Numbered from the stretch's first letter, positions 35,460 through 46,018 are shown. The stretch: DNA of 64,000 nt from Acidobacteriota bacterium (GCA_020845575.1 JADLFL010000023.1:62001-126000); one strand, 5' to 3'. A program made the numbers and translations. The notes: generated by a model not told the origin, from the sequence alone.

Positions 35460-38400
35460 TCAGAAGCTGATTCGCGCGCCGAGCTGAATCTGACGCGGCG
35501 TGGTCGACAGCGATCGGATCGTGCCGAAGTCAGCCGACGAGCGGTTGCCGTTCGGCGCGCCGAAGTTGGCGCGGTTGAGGACGTTGAACGCCTCGATGCG
35601 CACCTCGAGCCGGCTCTGTCCCATGCCGAGACCGAAGCCCTTGTGCAGGCCGAGATCGAGCGACCAGATCTTCGGGCCGCGCGCGGCGTTGCGCGGCGCG
35701 TTGCCGAACGGCTGCGTGCGGTCGGTCGGGATGGTGATGTTGTCGCGGTTGAACCAGTTGTCGATCGTCGGATCCGAGGCGTAGATCTCGCCCGAGATGT
35801 TCGGCCTGTACGTCGGCGTGCCGCTCACCGAGAACTGCGCCGACGGCGAGTAGGTCAGGTTGACGGGCAAGCCGCTGCTGATCAGGTTGATCGCCGTGAT
35901 GCGCCAGCCGCCGACGATGGCGTCGGCGAGGGGATGCATGTCTGTGCCCCAGCGACGGCCGGCGCCGAACGGCAGTTCCCAGACCACCGACGTCGTGTTG
36001 TTGAGCGGCTGGTTGTAGCCCGAGGTGCCGAACTCGCCCGCGATGTTGGCGTAGTTGACGCGGCTGTTGTCGCCGTTGGCCGTCTCGAGGTGCCCAGACG
36101 CGTTGTCACGGGCGCGCGACCAGGTGAACGAGTTGAGGAGATAGAGGCCGTCCGACCAGCGACGCTCCACCTTCACCTGGAGCGCACGATAGTCGGCACG
36201 TCCGCCGTCGAACGCCGACTGGATGAACTGATAGCCCTGGATGGGCCGGCGCAACTGGAGCAGCGTGTTCTCGTCTGGACCGTTCGGTCGCGCCTGGTTC
36301 ATGTCGGCCAGGATCATCAGCTTGTCGCTCTTGTTGGCGATGTAGGCGATGTCGACCATGAGGTTCGAGAGCAGTTCACGCTGCAGCGTGACGTGCCAGC
36401 TCTGGACGTAGCCCGTGCGCAGATCCTTCGGGATGTGGTTCACGCGGCCGTTGAGCGGATTGAAGTTCCCCTCGTCGTTGATGCCTGCCGGGTAGCCCAT
36501 CTGCGTCGTCCGGAAGCAGGAGGTCGGCGCCTGATTGCCCGAGCAGAGGCCCTGCGACGGCTGCTGCGCGATCGACGCCGGCACCACGTGCGGGCCGTTG
36601 AACGACAGCAGGTTCTCGCCGCCGAGCCTGTTGAAGTGGATGTAGCTCACGCCGTACGCCGAGCGCAGCACCGTGCGCGGCGTGAGACTGTAAGCCATGC
36701 CCACGCGCGGGGCGAAGTTGTTGCGATCGGGGTTCACGAGCGAGCGGTCGTAGATCGAGCCGTCGCTGGCGCGCAGGATCGTCCGCGTGTCCGGATCGAA
36801 GTTGCTCAGGTAGTTGTTCTCTTCCCACTGCGGGGTGCCGAACTCGTAGCGGAGGCCCATGTTGATCGTCAGGTTGGGCGCGGCCTTCCAGTCGTCCTGG
36901 ATGTAGCCGAAGTGCATGCGCTGGCGCAACTGGAAGACGAACGGGTTGACCAGGTCATACGAGCTGCGCGCGCCGAACATGAAGTCGGCCAGGTTGTAGA
37001 TCGGTGCGTTGGCTGCGGCACCCGCCGGCCGGCTGAACTGCCCCGAGTACGAATCCGCCCCGTATTTCGGGTGCACGTCGTCCACGTCGGTGTTGATGCG
37101 CTGATACTCGTAGCCCGTCTTGAGCGTGTGCGCGCCCTTGATCCACGAGTAGTTCAGGCGCACGTCCCACACGAGCGGATTCTGGAACTGCGGGTTGCTG
37201 CTCTGCCGCCCCCATGCAGTCCAGCCGTTCACCGATTGCTGCGTGAGGCCGCCCGCGAAGTACGTGTCAGTGGGCAGGCCGGTGATGCCGTACGCCTGCA
37301 GCATGTTGGGACCGCCGGTGCCGAGCGCCGACTTGCCCGCCTCGGTCCGCGACACACCGACGCGCAGTTCGAGCAGCGAGTTGTTCGAGAGCGTGCGCGT
37401 GAGGCCGCCCGCGTACTGCTGGTTCAGCACCTCGACGAAGTTGTTGGCCGGCGACCCGATGTCGCCCGGGATCGACCCGGGTTCGAAGTTGTTCACCTTG
37501 CGGTGGCTGAAGCGGAAGAACGTCGTGGTCGCCGCGTTCAGTTTCTGGTCGAACTTGATGTCGAACTTGTCATTGAAGTCCTCGCGCCGCGGCATCGAGT
37601 CGATGTTGTTCGAGTTGCCGGCTCGCGTCGGTGCGGGCAGGCCCGCCAGGACCTGCTTGGCGAAATCGGTGATGGCCGACTGCGGGATCACGCCGTCGGC
37701 GTAGACCTCGCCGGTGATGGGATTGCGGATCGGCACGCCGAGGTTCCCCTGCCGCTGTGCCAGCGTCGGGATGCTCGCGAAGGTGAGCTGCTTGGAGACC
37801 TCGCGGAACCCCTCGTAGTTGAAGAAGAAGAACGCCCGATCGCGAAGGATCGGCCCGCCGAACACGCCGCCGAACTGGTTGCGGTTCATCTCGGGCTTCA
37901 CGCCCGACGAGGGCTTGAAGAAGCCTGTGGCGTTCAGCTTCGTGTTGCGGTTGAACTCCCACGCCGCGCCGCGGAACTGGTTGGTGCCGCTGCGGAACGT
38001 GGCGTTGATCACCGCGCCGCCCGCGCGGCCGAACTCCGCGCTGAAGTTGTTGGTCTGGACCTTGAACTCCTCCACCGCGTCGGGCGACACCTGGACGACC
38101 TGGTTCGAGAAGCCCTGGTTGCTGGTGCCGTACGAATTGTTGTCGACGCCGTCGAGGATGAAGTTGTTGAGCGCGCTGCGCAGGCCGTTGACGTTGAACG
38201 ACGCGTCGCGCGAGTTCGAGATGGACGACTTGCGGACGCCGGGGCTGAGGAGCGCCAGGTCGGCATACGCACGACCGTTGAGCGGCAGGTTGACGATCTG
38301 CTCGCGCGTGATGACCGTGCCGCGGTCGCTCGACTCGCTCTCGAGCAGGCGGGCCGCGCCGCTCACGTGCACCGTCTCACCGATGCCGCCCACGGTCATG

Positions 38401-38735
38401 GCCAGGTCCACGCGCTGGCGGGCGTTCACCGTGACGGTGAACGCGTCGGCCACGGCCGTGGTGAAGCCCTCGAGTTCGGCGCGCAGCGTGTAGGTGCCCA
38501 CGCGCACGTTGAGGAACTGGTACTGCCCGCGATCGTCCGTGACGGCCGTCGTCGTGATGCCCGTCGCCGGGTTGGCGAGCGTGACCGTGACGCCGGGCAT
38601 CGCCGCTCCGGACTGGTCGCTGATGAAACCGAGGACCGTCGCGCTGTCGAATTGCGCGAGCGCATGCGCCGGCACGAGCCAGCACAGCAGGAACACGTGC
38701 AGCAGGGCACGTTGGAGACGTATAGACATGGCCAT
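35460..38735 (-). CDS. TonB-dependent receptor, Oar-like, with carboxypeptidase-regulatory domain
   Basis: A 1091-residue outer-membrane receptor. A signal peptide ('[19 protein letters not shown]') is followed by a carboxypeptidase-regulatory-like beta-sandwich ('[30 protein letters not shown]', about 45-110), a plug with '[20 protein letters not shown]', and a large beta-barrel ending in an aromatic C-terminus (QLGARISF). It belongs to the Oar/SusC-like set typical of Acidobacteriota. ATG 38735 or 38729. A CTAAGCGCTTCA operator lies about 55 bp upstream, so it is probably the outer-membrane uptake component of the inositol regulon. The imported ligand is not proven. Confidence 0.9.
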   Translation of the reverse strand: MAMSIRLQRALLHVFLLCWLVPAHALAQFDSATVLGFISDQSGAAMPGVTVTLANPATGITTTAVTDDRGQYQFLNVRVGTYTLRAELEGFTTAVADAFTVTVNARQRVDLAMTVGGIGETVHVSGAARLLESESSDRGTVITREQIVNLPLNGRAYADLALLSPGVRKSSISNSRDASFNVNGLRSALNNFILDGVDNNSYGTSNQGFSNQVVQVSPDAVEEFKVQTNNFSAEFGRAGGAVINATFRSGTNQFRGAAWEFNRNTKLNATGFFKPSSGVKPEMNRNQFGGVFGGPILRDRAFFFFNYEGFREVSKQLTFASIPTLAQRQGNLGVPIRNPITGEVYADGVIPQSAITDFAKQVLAGLPAPTRAGNSNNIDSMPRREDFNDKFDIKFDQKLNAATTTFFRFSHRKVNNFEPGSIPGDIGSPANNFVEVLNQQYAGGLTRTLSNNSLLELRVGVSRTEAGKSALGTGGPNMLQAYGITGLPTDTYFAGGLTQQSVNGWTAWGRQSSNPQFQNPLVWDVRLNYSWIKGAHTLKTGYEYQRINTDVDDVHPKYGADSYSGQFSRPAGAAANAPIYNLADFMFGARSSYDLVNPFVFQLRQRMHFGYIQDDWKAAPNLTINMGLRYEFGTPQWEENNYLSNFDPDTRTILRASDGSIYDRSLVNPDRNNFAPRVGMAYSLTPRTVLRSAYGVSYIHFNRLGGENLLSFNGPHVVPASIAQQPSQGLCSGNQAPTSCFRTTQMGYPAGINDEGNFNPLNGRVNHIPKDLRTGYVQSWHVTLQRELLSNLMVDIAYIANKSDKLMILADMNQARPNGPDENTLLQLRRPIQGYQFIQSAFDGGRADYRALQVKVERRWSDGLYLLNSFTWSRARDNASGHLETANGDNSRVNYANIAGEFGTSGYNQPLNNTTSVVWELPFGAGRRWGTDMHPLADAIVGGWRITAINLISSGLPVNLTYSPSAQFSVSGTPTYRPNISGEIYASDPTIDNWFNRDNITIPTDRTQPFGNAPRNAARGPKIWSLDLGLHKGFGLGMGQSRLEVRIEAFNVLNRANFGAPNGNRSSADFGTIRSLSTTPRQIQLGARISF

Positions 38736-38787
38736 TCCCTCTCTGTTGCCGCGGTGATGACGTCGACGTCCAGCACCGGCCTGCCAG

Positions 38788-38799
38788 CTAAGCGCTTCA
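38788..38799. promoter_or_regulatory. LacI-type operator upstream of the TonB receptor
   Basis: CTAAGCGCTTCA with the palindromic core AAGCGCTT at 38790-38797, 55 bp before the receptor start. Confidence 0.65.
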
Positions 38800-38902
38800 T
38801 CGGCAGGACCGACAGTGCGGCCGAGAGCCCTTATTCAAGGAAATTTCGGCGCGACGGCTTCAATGAAACATACAGCCATCTCGACTGTCAAGGCGCCGTG
38901 AT

Positions 38903-38914
38903 TGAAGCGCTTCA
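38903..38914. promoter_or_regulatory. LacI-type operator, perfect 12-bp palindrome
   Basis: TGAAGCGCTTCA is fully self-complementary and is the best match in the window. It lies midway in the 440-bp gap between the receptor and the transaldolase gene; a weaker AAGCGCTA is at 38963-38970. Confidence 0.65.
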
Positions 38915-38998
38915 CCGTCGGACCCGCCCGCATGGCATGCGCATCGCGGATGGTCACGGGCGAAGCGCTACAGCGACATGACGCGGGCGCCCCCTCCC

Positions 38999-39026
38999 GC
39001 CGGCAGCCACCGCGATGGCTGCCGGC
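38999..39026. other. 11-bp perfect inverted repeat in the divergent region
   Basis: GCCGGCAGCCA (38999-39009) and TGGCTGCCGGC (39016-39026) form a perfect stem with a 6-nt loop. It sits between the operators of the two divergent genes and just upstream of the 39048 promoter. Its role is unknown: insulating hairpin or protein site. Confidence 0.5.
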
Positions 39027-39047
39027 CCGACCCGCGCCGTCGCGTGC

Positions 39048-39077
39048 TTGACAAGGCGATTCGCGTGATCCCATACT
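39048..39077 (+). promoter_or_regulatory. sigma-70-type promoter for the transaldolase gene
   Basis: TTGACA (39048-39053), an 18-bp spacer and CATACT (39072-39077). Transcription would start near 39084, so the operator at 39154 lies about 70 bp inside the transcript, which would suit roadblock repression. Confidence 0.5.
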
Positions 39078-39153
39078 CCGGCGAACCTCAGGCCCGCGAG
39101 CGGACATCCCTGGGCGGCCATGGGCTGCGTGGCGTCTGCGGCGGCCTCGTGAA

Positions 39154-39165
39154 CTAAGCGCTTCG
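39154..39165. promoter_or_regulatory. LacI-type operator upstream of the transaldolase gene
   Basis: CTAAGCGCTTCG, core AAGCGCTT at 39156-39163, 12 bp before the ATG at 39177. Confidence 0.6.
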
Positions 39166-39176
39166 CCACCACGACC

Positions 39177-40298
39177 ATGCAGAGCCCAGTCAGTGCCCCC
39201 ACCGCCGGAGCGTCCGTCCCCGGCGCCGCCAGGAGCCCGTTGCAGCAGATGACCGACGCCGGTCCGACCTGCCTCTGGAACGACTCCTGCGGCGAAGCGG
39301 ACCTGCGGTACTCGATGGCCCACGGCGCCGTCGGCGCCACGTGCAACCCCGTCATCGTCCTCGAGGTGCTGAAGGCGGAGATCGACACGTGGACGCCGCG
39401 GATCGCCGCGCTGGCCGCGGAGATGCCGGCCGCCACGGAACAGGACATCGCGTGGCGGCTCGTCGAGGAGATCAGCGCGACGCGCGCCGCCCTCCTGCGT
39501 CCCGTGTTCGAGGCATACGGGGGCAGGAACGGCCGGCTGTCGATCCAGACCGACCCGCGCCTCTACCGCGACGCGCAGGCCCTCGTGGAGCAGGCGCTGC
39601 ACTTCGACACGCTCGCCCCGAACATGATCGTGAAGCTGCCGGCCACGCGCGCCGGCATCGAGGCCATGGAGGAAGTGACGGCCCGCGGCGTGAGCATCAA
39701 CGCCACCGTCTCCTTCGCGCTGCCGCAGGCCGTGGCGGTTGCCGAAGCGGTGGAGCGTGGTCTCGCCCGCCGCGAGCAGTCCGGCCACGACATCAGCACG
39801 ATGGGCCCGGTGTGCACGCTCATGGTCGGCCGCCTCGACGACTGGCTGAAGGCCGTGGCCGATGCGCGCGACGTGACCGTCGACCCCGGACACCTCGAGT
39901 GGGCCGGCGTGGCCGTGTTCAAGAAGGCCTATCGTCTCTACCGGGAGCGCGGCTATCGGCTGCGGCTGCTCTCGGCCGCGTTCCGGAACCACATGCACTG
40001 GAGCGAGTTCATCGGCGGCGACGTGGTCATCTCGCCGCCGGCGAAGTGGCAGCGCCGCTACAACGCGAGCGACGTGCCTGTCGTGCCGCGCATCGACACG
40101 CCCGTCGATCCCGCCATCATGCACACGCTCTACACGAAGTTCGAGGACTTCAGGCGCGCCTACGACGAGGACGGCCTCACCGCAGAGGAGTTCGACACGT
40201 TCGCGCCCACGCTGCGCACGCTCCGGCAGTTCATGGAGGCGTGCCATCAGCTCGAAGCGCAGGTGCGCGACGTGGTGACGCCCGCGCCGCGGCCCTGA
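39177..40298 (+). CDS. transaldolase-family protein
   Basis: A 373-residue TIM-barrel aldolase of the transaldolase family, similar in size to actinobacterial Tal. The N-terminal signature 'AVGATCNPVIVLEVLK' and the Schiff-base lysine in 'NMIVKLPATRAGIEAMEE' are present, as is 'SINATVSFALPQAVAVAEAVERGL'. Canonical transaldolase transfers dihydroxyacetone units in the pentose phosphate pathway. Here the gene sits under an inositol-type operator and next to iol genes, while the usual inositol aldolase IolJ is absent, so a catabolic aldolase role is possible but unproven. A strong hairpin follows its stop. Confidence 0.8.
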   Translation: MQSPVSAPTAGASVPGAARSPLQQMTDAGPTCLWNDSCGEADLRYSMAHGAVGATCNPVIVLEVLKAEIDTWTPRIAALAAEMPAATEQDIAWRLVEEISATRAALLRPVFEAYGGRNGRLSIQTDPRLYRDAQALVEQALHFDTLAPNMIVKLPATRAGIEAMEEVTARGVSINATVSFALPQAVAVAEAVERGLARREQSGHDISTMGPVCTLMVGRLDDWLKAVADARDVTVDPGHLEWAGVAVFKKAYRLYRERGYRLRLLSAAFRNHMHWSEFIGGDVVISPPAKWQRRYNASDVPVVPRIDTPVDPAIMHTLYTKFEDFRRAYDEDGLTAEEFDTFAPTLRTLRQFMEACHQLEAQVRDVVTPAPRP

Positions 40299-40317
40299 TC
40301 GTCAGACGATCAGGGCT
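40293..40317 (+). terminator. terminator hairpin between convergent transaldolase and iolG
   Basis: GCCCTGATCGT (40293-40303) and ACGATCAGGGC (40307-40317) form a perfect 11-bp stem with a CAG loop overlapping the stop codon, followed by TCTTC. It can serve both convergent transcripts; the T-run is short. Confidence 0.6.
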
Positions 40318-40346
40318 CTTCGCCGCGCACTCACGTCATCATCTGC

Positions 40347-41396
40347 TCACGAGGCGATGGTGCCATCGTTGGTGATGGCCGCCACGTCCACGCGCTGGCC
40401 GCGCTCGCGGGCCTTCGTGGCGGCGACAGCCACGCGCAACGCCTCGGTGCCGTCGGCCGCCGTGATCGGCGGCTCCCGATCGTCGAGCACGTTGTCGACG
40501 AAGTTCTCGAGTTGCGCGACGTAGGCGTGGCGGAAGCGCTCGAGGAAGCCCGGCACCGTATCGGTCGTGATCGCGCCCTTGGTCATCACCAGCAGCGGTG
40601 TCTCCTGCTGGTAGCCCACACGCAGCGTGCCCTTCGTGCAGAGCAGCTCGGTGACGATGTCGTAGCCGTAGACGCCGTGACGCGTGAGGTCGATCACGCC
40701 CAGCCGGCCGTTCCTGAACGTCATGGTGACCACGGCGTTGTCGATGTCGCCCACTTCGCCGAGCTCCGGATAGACCAGGACGCCGCCCCTGGTCTGCACC
40801 GTCGCCACGTCGCCCATGAACCAGCGCGCGAGGTCGAAGTCGTGGATGCCCATGTCGATGATCATCCCGCCGCTCATCGCCGGGTTGGCATACTCCACCG
40901 ACGGCCGCGACTGGTCGCGCGAGGAGGAACGGAAGACCACGGCGTCGCCCATGTCGCCGGACTCGAGCCGCGCCTTGGCCGCCGCATAGCCGGGATCGAA
41001 CCGCCGCATGAATCCGAGCTGGAAGAAGATGCCCGAGTCGGCGACCACCTGTTGCATCGCGACGGCGCTCGCCAGGTCGATGGCCGGCGGCTTCTCGCAG
41101 AAGGTCGGCTTGCCCGCGTGCGCGGCGATGCGCGTGATGTCGCCGTGCGTACTGGTGGGACTGGCGATGACCACCGCGTCCACTGACGGATCGTCGATCA
41201 GCGCGGCAGGGTCGGTGACCGCGAGCGGCACGTCGAACGCCCGCGCGACGGCGTCAACGGCACCGGCGTCGACGTCGGCCACCCCGACAAGGCGCGCGCT
41301 GTCAAGATGCGCGGCAAGGTACTTCGCGTAGGCGCGTCCCAGACGCCCCAATCCGACCAGCCCGACATTCAATCTCGCTGTGCTCGTCTTCGACAC
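40347..41396 (-). CDS. iolG: inositol 2-dehydrogenase (Gfo/Idh/MocA family)
   Basis: A 349-residue cytoplasmic NAD-dependent dehydrogenase oxidising myo-inositol to scyllo-inosose. It has Rossmann motif 'LNVGLVGLGRLGRAYAKYLAAH' (9-30), the catalytic E-K-P in 'FCEKPPAIDLASAVAMQQ', and 'GGMIIDMGIHDFDLARWFMG' with the His/Asp of the active site. It is last in the minus-strand order iolD-mmsA-iolE-iolG, 47 bp after iolE. Other sugar dehydrogenases share this fold; the iol context decides the call. Confidence 0.85.
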   Translation of the reverse strand: MSKTSTARLNVGLVGLGRLGRAYAKYLAAHLDSARLVGVADVDAGAVDAVARAFDVPLAVTDPAALIDDPSVDAVVIASPTSTHGDITRIAAHAGKPTFCEKPPAIDLASAVAMQQVVADSGIFFQLGFMRRFDPGYAAAKARLESGDMGDAVVFRSSSRDQSRPSVEYANPAMSGGMIIDMGIHDFDLARWFMGDVATVQTRGGVLVYPELGEVGDIDNAVVTMTFRNGRLGVIDLTRHGVYGYDIVTELLCTKGTLRVGYQQETPLLVMTKGAITTDTVPGFLERFRHAYVAQLENFVDNVLDDREPPITAADGTEALRVAVAATKARERGQRVDVAAITNDGTIAS

Positions 41397-41443
41397 CGGT
41401 GTCCTCGCTTCTCACTGACGCCTCGGCAAGGCATCCTCGCGCC

Positions 41444-42346
41444 TCAGAGCGCGATGCTTCTCAGGTACTCGCGGTTGCGGCGCGCGCTCTCGAGCGGCGC
41501 CCCCATGGACGGCAGGACGTCCTGCTCCACCACGATCCAGCCGTCGTAGCCGCCGGCGACGAGCGCCTGGAGCAGCGCGGCGAAGTCGACGGACCCGCGA
41601 CCGAGTTCGCAGAACAGTCCGTGACGGAGCGCGGTCTGGTAGTCCCACGCCTCATGGCGCGCCTGCGCCGCGACGGCAGGCTCGCAATCCTTGAAGTGCA
41701 CGTGCCACACGCGCGCCGCGTTGCGCGCCAGCAAATCCAGTGGCGAGCCACCGCCGTAGACGGCATGGCCCGAATCGAGGCACAGCCCCACGAGCGCCGG
41801 ATCTGTGCGATCGAGCAGCGTGGCGATCTCGTCGGGCGTCTCCACGTACGTGGCCGCGTGGTGGTGGAGCACGGTGCGCAGGCCCGTCTGCTCGCGCACG
41901 GCGCGCGCGATGCGCTCCACGCCGCTCGCCGCTGCGTCCCACTGCGCGTCGGACAGCCCGTCGCCGGCCTCGATCCGTCCCGCCTTGCGCGTGCGCTCCG
42001 GGCTCGCCGTCGGCTCGTCCGACAGGACGATCACCGGCCTTGCACCGGCATCGACGTCGGCGAGCAGCCGCGCCGTGCGCACGGCGTTCCGCTCGCTCTC
42101 GTCGAACGACGACGGATCGGCGAGCCTGGTCGTCACGAACGCACCAAGCATCGAGAGGTCGCGTCGCGCGAGCTCGTCGCGCAGCACGCCGGGGACCGTC
42201 GGCATGAAGCCCCAGTCGCCCAGCTCGGTGCCGACATAGCCGGACGCCGCGATCTCGTCCAGCACCTGCGTGTAGCCAGGGCTGGCCGCCTTCGACTCGA
42301 ACTCCAGGACTCCCCATGAACAGGGGGCGTTTGCGACACGGATCAT
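41444..42346 (-). CDS. iolE: inosose dehydratase-like TIM-barrel enzyme
   Basis: A 300-residue sugar-isomerase-fold protein beginning 'MIRVANAPCSWGVLEFE', the recognisable N-terminus of IolE-type 2-keto-myo-inositol dehydratases. Metal-ligand regions are 'TVLHHHAATYVETPDE', 'LCLDSGHAVYGGG', 'VWHVHFKDCEPA' and 'WIVVEQDVLP'. It would convert scyllo-inosose to the trihydroxycyclohexane-dione that IolD cleaves. ATG 42346 is chosen because homology begins there. IolH/IolI-type isomerases have the same fold, so dehydratase rather than isomerase is supported mainly by context. Confidence 0.78.
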   Translation of the reverse strand: MIRVANAPCSWGVLEFESKAASPGYTQVLDEIAASGYVGTELGDWGFMPTVPGVLRDELARRDLSMLGAFVTTRLADPSSFDESERNAVRTARLLADVDAGARPVIVLSDEPTASPERTRKAGRIEAGDGLSDAQWDAAASGVERIARAVREQTGLRTVLHHHAATYVETPDEIATLLDRTDPALVGLCLDSGHAVYGGGSPLDLLARNAARVWHVHFKDCEPAVAAQARHEAWDYQTALRHGLFCELGRGSVDFAALLQALVAGGYDGWIVVEQDVLPSMGAPLESARRNREYLRSIAL

Positions 42347-42378
42347 GACGGGCTCAGGGCTCGGGGAAAGGTCACAGG

Positions 42379-43857
42379 TCAGAACTTCCGGCTCCACGTC
42401 GAGGGCCAGCGCTCGACGACCACCTTCTTCTCCGTGAAGAAGTCGATCGCGTCGGCTCCCTGGGCGTGCAGGTCGCCGAAGAAGCTCTCCTTCCAGCCCG
42501 AGAACGGGAAGTAGGCCATCGGTGCGGCCACGCCGATGTTCACGCCGACGTTGCCGGCGCGCACCTCGTGACGGAACTGCCGTGCCGATGCGCCGCTCGT
42601 GGTGAACACGCACGCCATGTTGCCGTAGGCCGACTGGTTCACGAGACGGATGGCCTCGTCCACCGAATCGACGCGCGTGACGCTCAGCACGGGCCCGAAG
42701 ATCTCGGTGCGTGCGAGATCGCTTGCAGGGGCGACGCCGGCGAGCACCGTGGGTCGCAGGAAGTTGCCGTGTTCGCCGCCCGGCACCGCCGCGCCACGTC
42801 CGTCCACGACGGTGCGCGCGCCTTCGGCCACGCCGCGTGCGATGAGCGACTCGATGCGCGCGCGGCTCTCGGGCGAGATCACCGGCCCCATCTCCACGGC
42901 GCGGTCGAGGCCGTTACCGACCTTGCGCGACGCGGCCGCGTCGGCGATGCGCTCGGTGAACGCCTCGGCGGCCTCGCCCACCGTGATCGCCACCGATGCC
43001 GCGAGGCACCGCTGGCCCGCGCAGCCGAACGCCGAGTCCGCGGCGATGCGCGTGGTCGTGTCCATGTCGGCGTCGGGGAGGATCACGATCGGGTTCTTCG
43101 CGCCGCCCTGGCACTGCGCGCGCTTGCCGTTGGCCGCGGCGCGCGCATAGACATAGCGGGCGACGCCCGTCGATCCCACGAACGAGATCGCGCGCACGCT
43201 CGGATGATCCAGGATGCCGTCCACCGCGTCCTTGCCGCCGTGCACGAGGTTCGCCACGCCCGGCGGGAACCCGGCTGCCTCGATCAACTCGAACACGCGG
43301 GCCATCGTGCGGGGCGTCTTCTCCGAGGGCTTCAACACCAGGGTGTTGCCGCAGGCCACCGCGTACGGGAGGAACCACAGCGGAATCATGCCCGGGAAGT
43401 TGAACGGGGTGATGATGCCCACGACGCCGACAGGCTGGCGGATCATCATCGAGTCGATGCCGTGCGCGATGTCCTCGAGGTTGGAGCCGAGCATCATCGA
43501 CGGGATGCCCGACGCCACTTCCACGTTCTCGATCCCGCGCCGGAGTTCCCCCTCGGCTTCGGCCAGCGTCTTGCCGCACTCCTCGGTGACGAGACGGGCG
43601 ATCTCGCCGACGTGTTCGTCGAGCAGCGCCTTCAACCGGAAGAGCGGCTGGATGCGCTGGCCGGGCGGGGTGCGCCGCCACTCGTCCTGCGCGGCTTCCG
43701 CGGCGCTCACGGCCGCGGCCACGTCGGCGGCCGCACTGAGCGGCGCCGAGGCGAGCACTTCTCCCGTCGCCGGGTTGTGGACCGGCAGCGTGTCGGCGAC
43801 AGCGGCGCGCTGCCACTGCCCTCCCACGTAGTTCAACAACGTCCCCTGGGCGATCAT
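42379..43857 (-). CDS. mmsA: CoA-acylating (methyl)malonate-semialdehyde dehydrogenase
   Basis: A 492-residue ALDH-superfamily enzyme (IolA/MmsA) that turns malonate semialdehyde into acetyl-CoA and CO2 with NAD and CoA. Family features include the substrate entry region '[32 protein letters not shown]', '[14 protein letters not shown]', and the catalytic Cys in '[15 protein letters not shown]'. '[26 protein letters not shown]' is the typical C-terminus of this subfamily. It lies between iolD and iolE and supplies the last step of inositol breakdown. Confidence 0.92.
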   Translation of the reverse strand: MIAQGTLLNYVGGQWQRAAVADTLPVHNPATGEVLASAPLSAAADVAAAVSAAEAAQDEWRRTPPGQRIQPLFRLKALLDEHVGEIARLVTEECGKTLAEAEGELRRGIENVEVASGIPSMMLGSNLEDIAHGIDSMMIRQPVGVVGIITPFNFPGMIPLWFLPYAVACGNTLVLKPSEKTPRTMARVFELIEAAGFPPGVANLVHGGKDAVDGILDHPSVRAISFVGSTGVARYVYARAAANGKRAQCQGGAKNPIVILPDADMDTTTRIAADSAFGCAGQRCLAASVAITVGEAAEAFTERIADAAASRKVGNGLDRAVEMGPVISPESRARIESLIARGVAEGARTVVDGRGAAVPGGEHGNFLRPTVLAGVAPASDLARTEIFGPVLSVTRVDSVDEAIRLVNQSAYGNMACVFTTSGASARQFRHEVRAGNVGVNIGVAAPMAYFPFSGWKESFFGDLHAQGADAIDFFTEKKVVVERWPSTWSRKF

Positions 43858-43891
43858 GCAATCACTCTCCGTGTGCCACGCCTTGCGTCAT

Positions 43892-45775
43892 TCACAGGTA
43901 CCGGCGCTCGGCCACTTTCGCGCGCTCGTAGGCCTGGCGCGCGCGCTGCACCGCCTCGATGGTCGAGACCTCGGCCACCGGCACGTCCCACCACGACTCG
44001 TAACCACCGACTTGCGCATAGCGATCCACGGGAATGACGATGGCCGTCGTGCGATCGGCCTCACGAGCCGCAGCGAGAGCGTCGCGGATGGCGGCGGGCG
44101 TCGACGCGCGGATCACGTGCGCGCCAAGCGACTCGGCGTTGGCCGCGAGGTCCACCGGCAACACCGCGCCACCGAGTTGTCCCGTCTCCGCATCGCGGTA
44201 GCGATACTCGGTGCCGAAGCCCGCGCACCCGACAGATCGCGACAACCCGCCGATGCTCGCAAAGCCGTGGTTGTCGAGGATGAGCACCGTCAGCCGGATG
44301 CCTTCCTGGATGGCCGTGGCGATCTCCTGCGCCATCATCAGGTACGACCCGTCGCCCACGAGCACGTAGACCTCGCGATCGGGTGCGGCGATCTTCACGC
44401 CGAGACCCGCCGCGATCTCGTAGCCCATGCACGAATAGCCGTATTCGAGGTGGTACTGCTTCGGATCGCGTGCGCGCCAGAGCTTGTGCAGGTCGCCGGG
44501 AAGGCTGCCTGCCGCGTTCACGATGACGTCGCGCGGGCCGACCAGGTCGTCGAGGATGCCGATCACTTCGGCCTGGCTGATCGTCGGCTCGTGGGGCGTG
44601 CGATAGACGCGCTCGACCTCGGCGTCCCATGCCGCCTTCTCGCCTGTCACGCGCGCGTCGTACGCCGGCGAGGTGTGCCAGCCCTCCATGAGCGGCAGCC
44701 ACTCCTCGAGCACGGCCTTCGCGTCGCCCACGAGCGGCAGCGCCTGGTGCTTGCCGGCATCGAACTCGGTGATGTTCACCGCGATGAACCGCACGTCGGG
44801 ATGCTGGAACGCCGTCTTCGACGCGGTGGTGAAGTCGCTGAGACGCGATCCGACGACCACCACGACGTCTGCCTCGCGCGCCAGGCGATTCGCACCGGGC
44901 GTGCCCGTCACCCCCACGGCGCCGAGCGCCTGCGGATGATCGAACGACAGCGCACCCTTGCCGGCCATCGTCTCGACGACGGCGATGCCCGTGGCTTCGG
45001 CGAAGCGTTGCAGCGTGCCGGTGGCCTCGCTGTAGATCGCGCCGCCGCCGGCCACGATCACCGGCGTGCGCGCGGTGCGCAGCAGCGACGCGGCGTCGGC
45101 CAGGCGCGTCCGATCGGGGCGCGGCCGCGCGATCGTCCAGACGCGCCGGCGGAACAGCTCCTCCGGATAGTCGTACGCCTCGGCCTGCACGTCCTGCGGG
45201 AGGCACAGCGTGACGGCGCCCGTCTCCGACGGCGACGTGAGGACGCGCAGCGCTTCGGGCAGCGCCGTGATCAGTTGTTCGGGTCTGTTGATGCGGTCCC
45301 AGTAGCGCGAGACCGGCCTGAAGCAGTCGTTCACCGAGACGTCCTGCGACGCCGACGATTCGAGCTGTTGCAGGACGGGCGCCGGGCCGCGCGAGGCGAA
45401 GATGTCGCCGGGCAGCAGCAGCACCGGGAGCCTGTTGATCGTCGCCACCGCGGCGCCGGTCACCATGTTGGTCGCGCCGGGGCCGATGGATGTCGTACAT
45501 GCCAGCGCGCGCCGGCGGTTGGCCATCTTCGCGTAGCCGACCGCGGTGTGCACCATGGCCTGCTCGTTGCGCGGGACGAGGCACTGGATCCGATCCCCGG
45601 CCTGCAAGAGCGCCTGTCCGACGCCGGCCACGTTGCCGTGGCCGAAGATGGCGAAGACGCCGCCGAAGAACTGTTGTTCCTCGCCGTCGAGGCTGGTGTA
45701 TTGGTGCGCCAGGAACTCGACCAGCGCCTGGGCCATCGTGAGGCGTCTCGTGGTGTGCACTCGGCTGTCTCCCAT
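43892..45775 (-). CDS. iolD: 3D-(3,5/4)-trihydroxycyclohexane-1,2-dione acylhydrolase
   Basis: A 627-residue thiamine-diphosphate enzyme that hydrolytically opens the inositol-derived ring to 5-deoxy-glucuronate. It has the N-terminal 'TMAQALVEFLAHQYTSLDGEEQQFFGGVFAIFGHGNVAGVGQALLQ' start (read in parts), a central domain, and the C-terminal ThDP-binding 'LVGDGSYLMMAQEIATAIQEG' with Mg-binding G-D-G and 'NHGFASIGGLSRSVG'. It is the first gene of the minus-strand iol operon; a LacI-type operator lies 120 bp upstream in the shared divergent region. Confidence 0.93.
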   Translation of the reverse strand: MGDSRVHTTRRLTMAQALVEFLAHQYTSLDGEEQQFFGGVFAIFGHGNVAGVGQALLQAGDRIQCLVPRNEQAMVHTAVGYAKMANRRRALACTTSIGPGATNMVTGAAVATINRLPVLLLPGDIFASRGPAPVLQQLESSASQDVSVNDCFRPVSRYWDRINRPEQLITALPEALRVLTSPSETGAVTLCLPQDVQAEAYDYPEELFRRRVWTIARPRPDRTRLADAASLLRTARTPVIVAGGGAIYSEATGTLQRFAEATGIAVVETMAGKGALSFDHPQALGAVGVTGTPGANRLAREADVVVVVGSRLSDFTTASKTAFQHPDVRFIAVNITEFDAGKHQALPLVGDAKAVLEEWLPLMEGWHTSPAYDARVTGEKAAWDAEVERVYRTPHEPTISQAEVIGILDDLVGPRDVIVNAAGSLPGDLHKLWRARDPKQYHLEYGYSCMGYEIAAGLGVKIAAPDREVYVLVGDGSYLMMAQEIATAIQEGIRLTVLILDNHGFASIGGLSRSVGCAGFGTEYRYRDAETGQLGGAVLPVDLAANAESLGAHVIRASTPAAIRDALAAAREADRTTAIVIPVDRYAQVGGYESWWDVPVAEVSTIEAVQRARQAYERAKVAERRYL

Positions 45776-45891
45776 GAAGGAGCGGCGTGTCTACCGTTGT
45801 CGCAGCAGCTCCGATCGGCACATCGTAGCGTCGGCGGCCCCTCGATGGTCGATCACGCGCACGAGTGTAGCAGAGACGATGGGGCCGCTGG

Positions 45892-45905
45892 CAAAGCGCT
45901 TCGCC
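45892..45905. promoter_or_regulatory. LacI-type operator between iolD and the ABC operon
   Basis: Near-palindromic CAAAGCGCTTCG with core AAGCGCTT at 45894-45901. It is placed so that it could control both divergent operons. The remaining 404-bp gap holds a GACGCC/GGCGTC hairpin at 45911-45924, the -10 candidate and a small frame. Confidence 0.6.
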
Positions 45906-46018
45906 AGCCCGCTGACGCCAAGGCGTCGGGCCCTCCGCCGTCTCCGCTCTCACCGGTCTCCTGCGCGCCTCGGCCCGCGCCCATGGGGGTGCGCGCAGGT
46001 CCTCAGGGCGCGCCTTGC

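Noticed and set aside
35454-38981. 1175-codon open frame antisense to the TonB receptor
   Set aside because: It is Arg/Val/Glu-rich with no domain, and mirrors the codon pattern of the receptor on the other strand. In DNA this GC-rich such shadow frames are expected.
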